From: Cololabis saira
Lineage: Eukaryota > Chordata > Actinopteri > Beloniformes > Belonidae
Assembly (NCBI RefSeq): GCF_033807715.1
Contig: NC_084597.1
Span: 4,116,058 to 4,180,057, forward strand
Direction: 5' to 3'
Length of the DNA stretch: 64,000 nt
The notes below the pieces were generated by a model, which saw only the letters and a list, made by a program, of their open reading frames with translations, searched no databases and was not told the DNA's origin. Positions 60,061-64,000 of the stretch are shown here, piece by piece. Each line of letters starts with the position of its first letter. The first letter of the stretch is position 1. Both the position numbers and the translations under genes were made by a program.

Positions 60061-61554
60061 AAATTACAAATATATGTTTAAAAAAAAAAAGCTTCATACA
60101 ATGATGAGTGTTCTGGCTATTTTCTTTAATATAGCCACAGCCCCAGCCTTAGAAGAGTGGTTTTAACGCACCTTGGTTGTAGATCCAGATCCACCATGCA
60201 GCCAGTCATTGTGTAAAAATAAACTCAAAAAATACCCTACAAAAGTTCTTAAGCCAGCACGAAGTGTATGTTCTTGTTTATGTGAAAGACAGGCAAATGT
60301 ATGGGAATGCTATGGTGAGATTCTACGGTGAGTTGTGGTTAAAAAACTGTGTTTTGCTTCTCAACTAAGGCTCAGACTCCATTGTCTGACAAACATTTTC
60401 CACTTCCCTTTGTCAACTGGCACCACACCCACAATTACCATGGGTGTGGCCAAACTGCCAATCAGTAGGCAAACTGCCAAAACAAATCAATAAACTAAAA
60501 CCAAAAATATGGGCAGTGGTGAAATCATAAATATTCCTTTAACAAAAACATAAATGCTGTTTTGGCTCCTACAATGAGAAAACTGGCTTCTGGCCTGTTA
60601 TTGCTGGTACCTCGGACTATTAAGAAAACAACAAGAACAAAAAAAAAAAACCCATCTATAATATCAGGATTTTTATTAAATATTCAGTTCATGAACAATT
60701 TAAAAAAAAGCAAATGGAGAAAACGCCAGGACTAGTTCTCTCCACTCAGCATGACAGTGTATTTCCTCTCTCAATCAGCACGGTGGGATCCATTTCTGTT
60801 GACTCAACATCTGTTTCTCTGGATGAACGGCTTCTCACCTCACTTCCCTTTACACCCCCAACTGCAGGTGGCACTTTATAAAGCAGGCCATTTACTAAAC
60901 CTAGCATTTTACAAGATAATAAATATAAGCAGCAATCCACCACCGATTACCTCGTTAGTCGTTAAATAGCTGCCAGAGAATAAAGCTTATTAGTTCAAAA
61001 GGTTTTGTACGGGTTTTTTATTTTTATTTTTATTGGTCAATAAATGCAGCTGCCATAATGTAACTCCGTTGATGGAACTCGTCTCTGCATTTAAGTGTTC
61101 AACGCTCTCTAAATGTGCATGGTAGGCTCTCTACGACGCTCTCTAAGTCGGGGGATTTGATACGATGGCAATTTTGTCTCTGGGCTTTTTACCAGGCAAC
61201 TTTTAATGAATCTTCTTCTAACGAGAGTGTCTCTGCCAGTGCCAGCCGAGCTTCTGTGCTGATACTCAACCTCATGCTATGTGACTTTCCACTGACCGCC
61301 TCCAACAGGAAACCCATCATAATTTCAGACACAACCACGACAAGGAAGCCACACAACCACGGAGAAGAAGTTAAAGTGTTAAGGAGAAAGTCCTTTAAGG
61401 GAGATGTGTCATTATCTCTTTTTTACCCAACAAAAAATTGTAGACAGCTATTAGCTATTATAATATAACAGATCACAAAGGACACTTCTCCCCCTGGACG
61501 AATTGTTACAGATTACTTTTGTAATTCTGTATTTCAGTATTCGAGTTGTAAAAA
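60061..61554. other. Unique sequence, nothing recognised
   Basis: A 117-codon frame at 61115-61468 is Ser/Arg-rich without recognised domain or family resemblance; not supported as a gene. Confidence 0.45.
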
Positions 61555-61556
61555 AC

Positions 61557-62580
61557 AATCAGGGGGGATGGTGGATTTGATCATATGGGGACAGATAATT
61601 TGTGCTGATTACAAATAATATAATAAATTACAAATAATAGCAGTGACCAAAACACCTGCAGAAATACTGCAGGAATGACATAGCAGCAGTTAAATGCAGC
61701 CTTCTGTAAGCTTTAAATATCCACTGGGCTTACATCAAATACATCAAAACACAACAATAAAAAACACTTTTCTGAACTTATCAATATGACTCTGTCCTTC
61801 ACAGGATAAGTAACATGGATCACTGCAAAAACTCTAAATCTTAACAAGAATATTTGTCTTTTTTCTAGTTAAAATGTCTCATTTTAGTAAAATAAAATCT
61901 CATTACACTTAAAACAAGACTCATCACTGGAAAAAACAACAATTTTCACCTGTTTCAAGTAGATTTTCACTTGAAATAAGTAGAAAAATCTGCCAGTGGG
62001 ACAAGATTTATTTGCTTGTAATAAGAAGATAAATCTTGTCCCACTGGCAGATTTTTCTACTTATTTCAAGTGAAAATGTACTTGAAACTGGTGAAAATTG
62101 TCAAATAAGTTATTTTTCTGGTGTTATTTTTCTGGTGATGACTCTAAATGTTGAAATAGCAGTAAAACCACATTCATTGATGAAATGACATAAGGGATGG
62201 AAAGGGGGGATGGCAGTTTTACAGGGGGATGATTTGGACTGTTTTTATTTCAGGGGGGGATGCCATCCCCCCTCATCCCCCCTCAACTCGAGTACTGCTG
62301 TATTTGACCCGGTCTTTGTACGTTTTGACCGTATAGAAACGTAATTCTCCTCAGTTATGTGAAATAAGACCTGGAAACAGGCATTGTGACATAAAATTGT
62401 CAACTAGGTTTGATTCACTGTACGAATTGTTACAGATTACTTTTGTAATCCTGTATTTGACCCGGTCTTTGAACGTTTTATAAAAACGTCATTCTTGCCA
62501 TTGTAAGGATGAGATGTACCTGCTGTACTCTACTGCCCTTACTTTTTAACAACTTGTGCTTTTTATCATTTTACCTCTTT
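61557..62580 (+). mobile_element. Compound repeat with foldback F and R tail, right arm of an inverted pair
   Basis: CAGGGGGGATGGTGGATTTG, then F (61821-62150), then GGATGGCAGTTTTACAGG and GATGCCATCCCCCC, then the R-tail blocks GACCCGGTCTTTGTACG (twice). Inverse of 54165-54812. Confidence 0.72.
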
Positions 62581-62589
62581 TCTTATCAT

Positions 62590-62830
62590 TAGGGCCCGAG
62601 CACAAATGGCGAAGGCCCTATTGTATCTGTAGGAATTTTTCTTCCTTCTGACGAAATGAGGGCCTTTTTTCCCCCTAAACGTGCCCCAAAAGTCACAAAA
62701 TTTTGCACGCAAGCCAGACCTTGCGAAAAAATTTGATATTTAATGGTTTGCATTAATTGGCGTGGCCTAATGGCTCAACAGCGCCCCCTAGAAAACTTTG
62801 TTCCTCAAGCCCCACAAGCCCTCCCATTGC
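62590..62830. repeat. Teleost interspersed repeat starting GGGCCCGAGCAC
   Basis: AGGGCCCGAGCACAAATGGC then GAAGGCCCTATTGTATCTG, then GCGCCCCCTAGAAAAC. Probably one end of the family Q type of repeat. Confidence 0.5.
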
Positions 62831-62984
62831 TGGTTAATTTAAGATATCCAAAAAGCACGATGTAGATATCTTGAGTTGAGGGGAATTAAAGATATCTTGA
62901 ACTGGAATTAGGATTGGTGAGAATTAAATTGTAGACATCTGAAACTGGAATTACATCTAGTCGTAATTCAGTTGCAGATATTTA

Positions 62985-63426
62985 ATTTAATTTAATTTAT
63001 TACGTTTATTTGTGTCAGGGACAATGTACAAAATGACATTAGTCTCAGAGATGAGAAAAGATGCTTTGTACCGGATTTAGCTTAATAGCTACTTTCCATC
63101 CGTAGTCCCTGGGCAGGTGTATGGATAATAAAAGGTAAGAGCATCAAATACAAAACAAATCAATCATATAGACACATGTACATACACACATCCACTCACA
63201 CATCACACATCATTCACACACTCATGTACAAAACATATTACATAACAGAGGGAAATAAGAAAATACAGGTAATTTATTTTGTCAAAATTGTAAAACAGTT
63301 TAGATATAAAATTAATGTTGACAAGTCTGATTCCTTAAAATCCACTTTTTGACTGCAGAAGAAAAAACCTTGAAGTCTGTGCAAAGTTTCAGGTAGGTTG
63401 AAAGATTGTTCCATGATTTGATGGCT
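62985..63426 (-). mobile_element. L2-like LINE 3' end, minus strand
   Basis: Contains the inverted 3' UTR blocks shared with 59925-60055 and, at about 63300-63430, a frame reading SAFSFKAIKSWNNLSTYLK, the C-terminal block of the LINE protein. That frame is offset from the one in 63427-63957, so a frameshift lies near 63480-63510. Confidence 0.7.
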
Positions 63427-63957
63427 TTAAAGGAGAAAGCAGATTGTGCAAAGGCAGAGCTGCTTCGGGATATCACAATCTCCACTTGAGACAGACCTTG
63501 AGGCCCTGACAGTGTGTTCAGAGCGGAGTTTAATAAAGTTTTTCAATGGGGGAGGAAAAGTATTATGAATTATTTTGTATACTAAACGGACATCAGAGTA
63601 CAACATTAGATTATCAAAGCTGAGCATTTTATATTTGTTAAGTATAACACAGTGATGATACTGATGTGATTTTCTATCTAAGATTTTCAGGGCTTGTTTG
63701 TGAAGTGACCTGATGGATTTTAAGACAGACTTACTTGCCTGAAACCAACACGATATACAATAATGATAATAAGATAAAATCATGGCATTGAAATAAGTTT
63801 TAGAGGCTTCAACTGTATATATACTGTTACTGATATTTCTAAAATGTAGTAAGTTATATTTCAATATGTGACTCATTTTTTTAATATGGCTTTTGAATGT
63901 GAGAGTGGGATCTAAATTCACACCCAGGTATTTGAACTCATTAACAATTTTTATCAT
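63427..63957 (-). pseudogene. L2-like LINE reverse-transcriptase C-terminal half
   Basis: A minus-strand frame of 176 codons reads VNEFKYLGVNLDPTLTFKSH, HIKKMSHILKYNLLHFRNI, YYHYCISCWFQASKSVLKSI and LKILDRKSHQYHHC. This is the region after the catalytic core in L2-like LINE proteins (xKYLGxxLDxxLxFxxHI ... YCxxxWxxA). It is truncated upstream, without the catalytic motif in the window, and leaves the family frame at the end by a frameshift. Confidence 0.82.
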
Positions 63958-64000
63958 TTAATGATAAAAATTGGCATTTTTATCATTATTGACATAAATA

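Noticed and set aside
61115..61468. 117-codon open frame
   Set aside because: Ser-rich, no recognised domain; a frame of this length is expected by chance among so many.

Overview
This window looks like non-coding, repeat-saturated nuclear DNA of a teleost fish. The evidence is a dense mosaic of teleost-type DNA transposons (hAT, PIF/Harbinger-like, TTAA-target, Tc1/mariner-like), decayed LINE fragments of several clades, one Gypsy-type LTR, and very long microsatellites and minisatellites. I found no intact host gene, rRNA, tRNA or CRISPR array. Nearly every long open frame is a shadow of a tandem repeat or a decayed transposon. A percomorph-type fish is an inference only.

Layout. 0-8 kb: a 23-bp minisatellite (203-1344); a triple-nested hAT / foldback / TTAA element (1933-3746); a LINE 3' end interrupted by a 21-bp minisatellite, a Gypsy C-terminal fragment and its LTR (5580-7462). 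7.4-17 kb: two copies of a CRE-bearing TTAA element, the first copy of a Harbinger-like element (9678-10383), and a clean 905-bp hAT with an 8-bp target duplication (15407-16311). 17-24 kb: a hAT-like element carrying about 1.4 kb of TTTC/TTCC repeat, a hAT with a BED-finger relic and a second hAT nested in it (19263-20326), an (ATCC)n array inside a LINE fragment, and a GC-rich repeat block. 24-32 kb: a LINE reverse transcriptase duplicated on both sides of a terminal-inverted-repeat element (26236-28275), the second Harbinger-like copy, and a TTAA element with a pogo-like transposase relic and ten identical 50-bp repeats (29835-31406). 32-37 kb: more TTAA elements, and a mariner-like foldback with a hAT nested in it (35316-36433). 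37-53 kb: the second GC-rich block, the third Harbinger-like copy, another Harbinger-like element (45698-46729), and two more microsatellite-carrying elements. 53-64 kb: an inverted pair of compound repeats about 7 kb apart, a LINE interrupted by another element, and a LINE reverse transcriptase end on the minus strand.

The most useful feature is that several insertions can be read against a second copy inside the same window. Such empty sites and paired copies establish order of insertion, target duplications and internal deletions without outside data. The themes worth following are: several different element families that share TTAA targets and AGG-type ends; palindromic CRE sites carried by these elements; a hAT family that spreads with a large purine/pyrimidine tract inside it; and repeated insertion of one palindromic element into almost the same spot of a Harbinger-like host. 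Family letters used below (A, F, H, P, T1-T4, M, R, Q, G) are local names, not database names.
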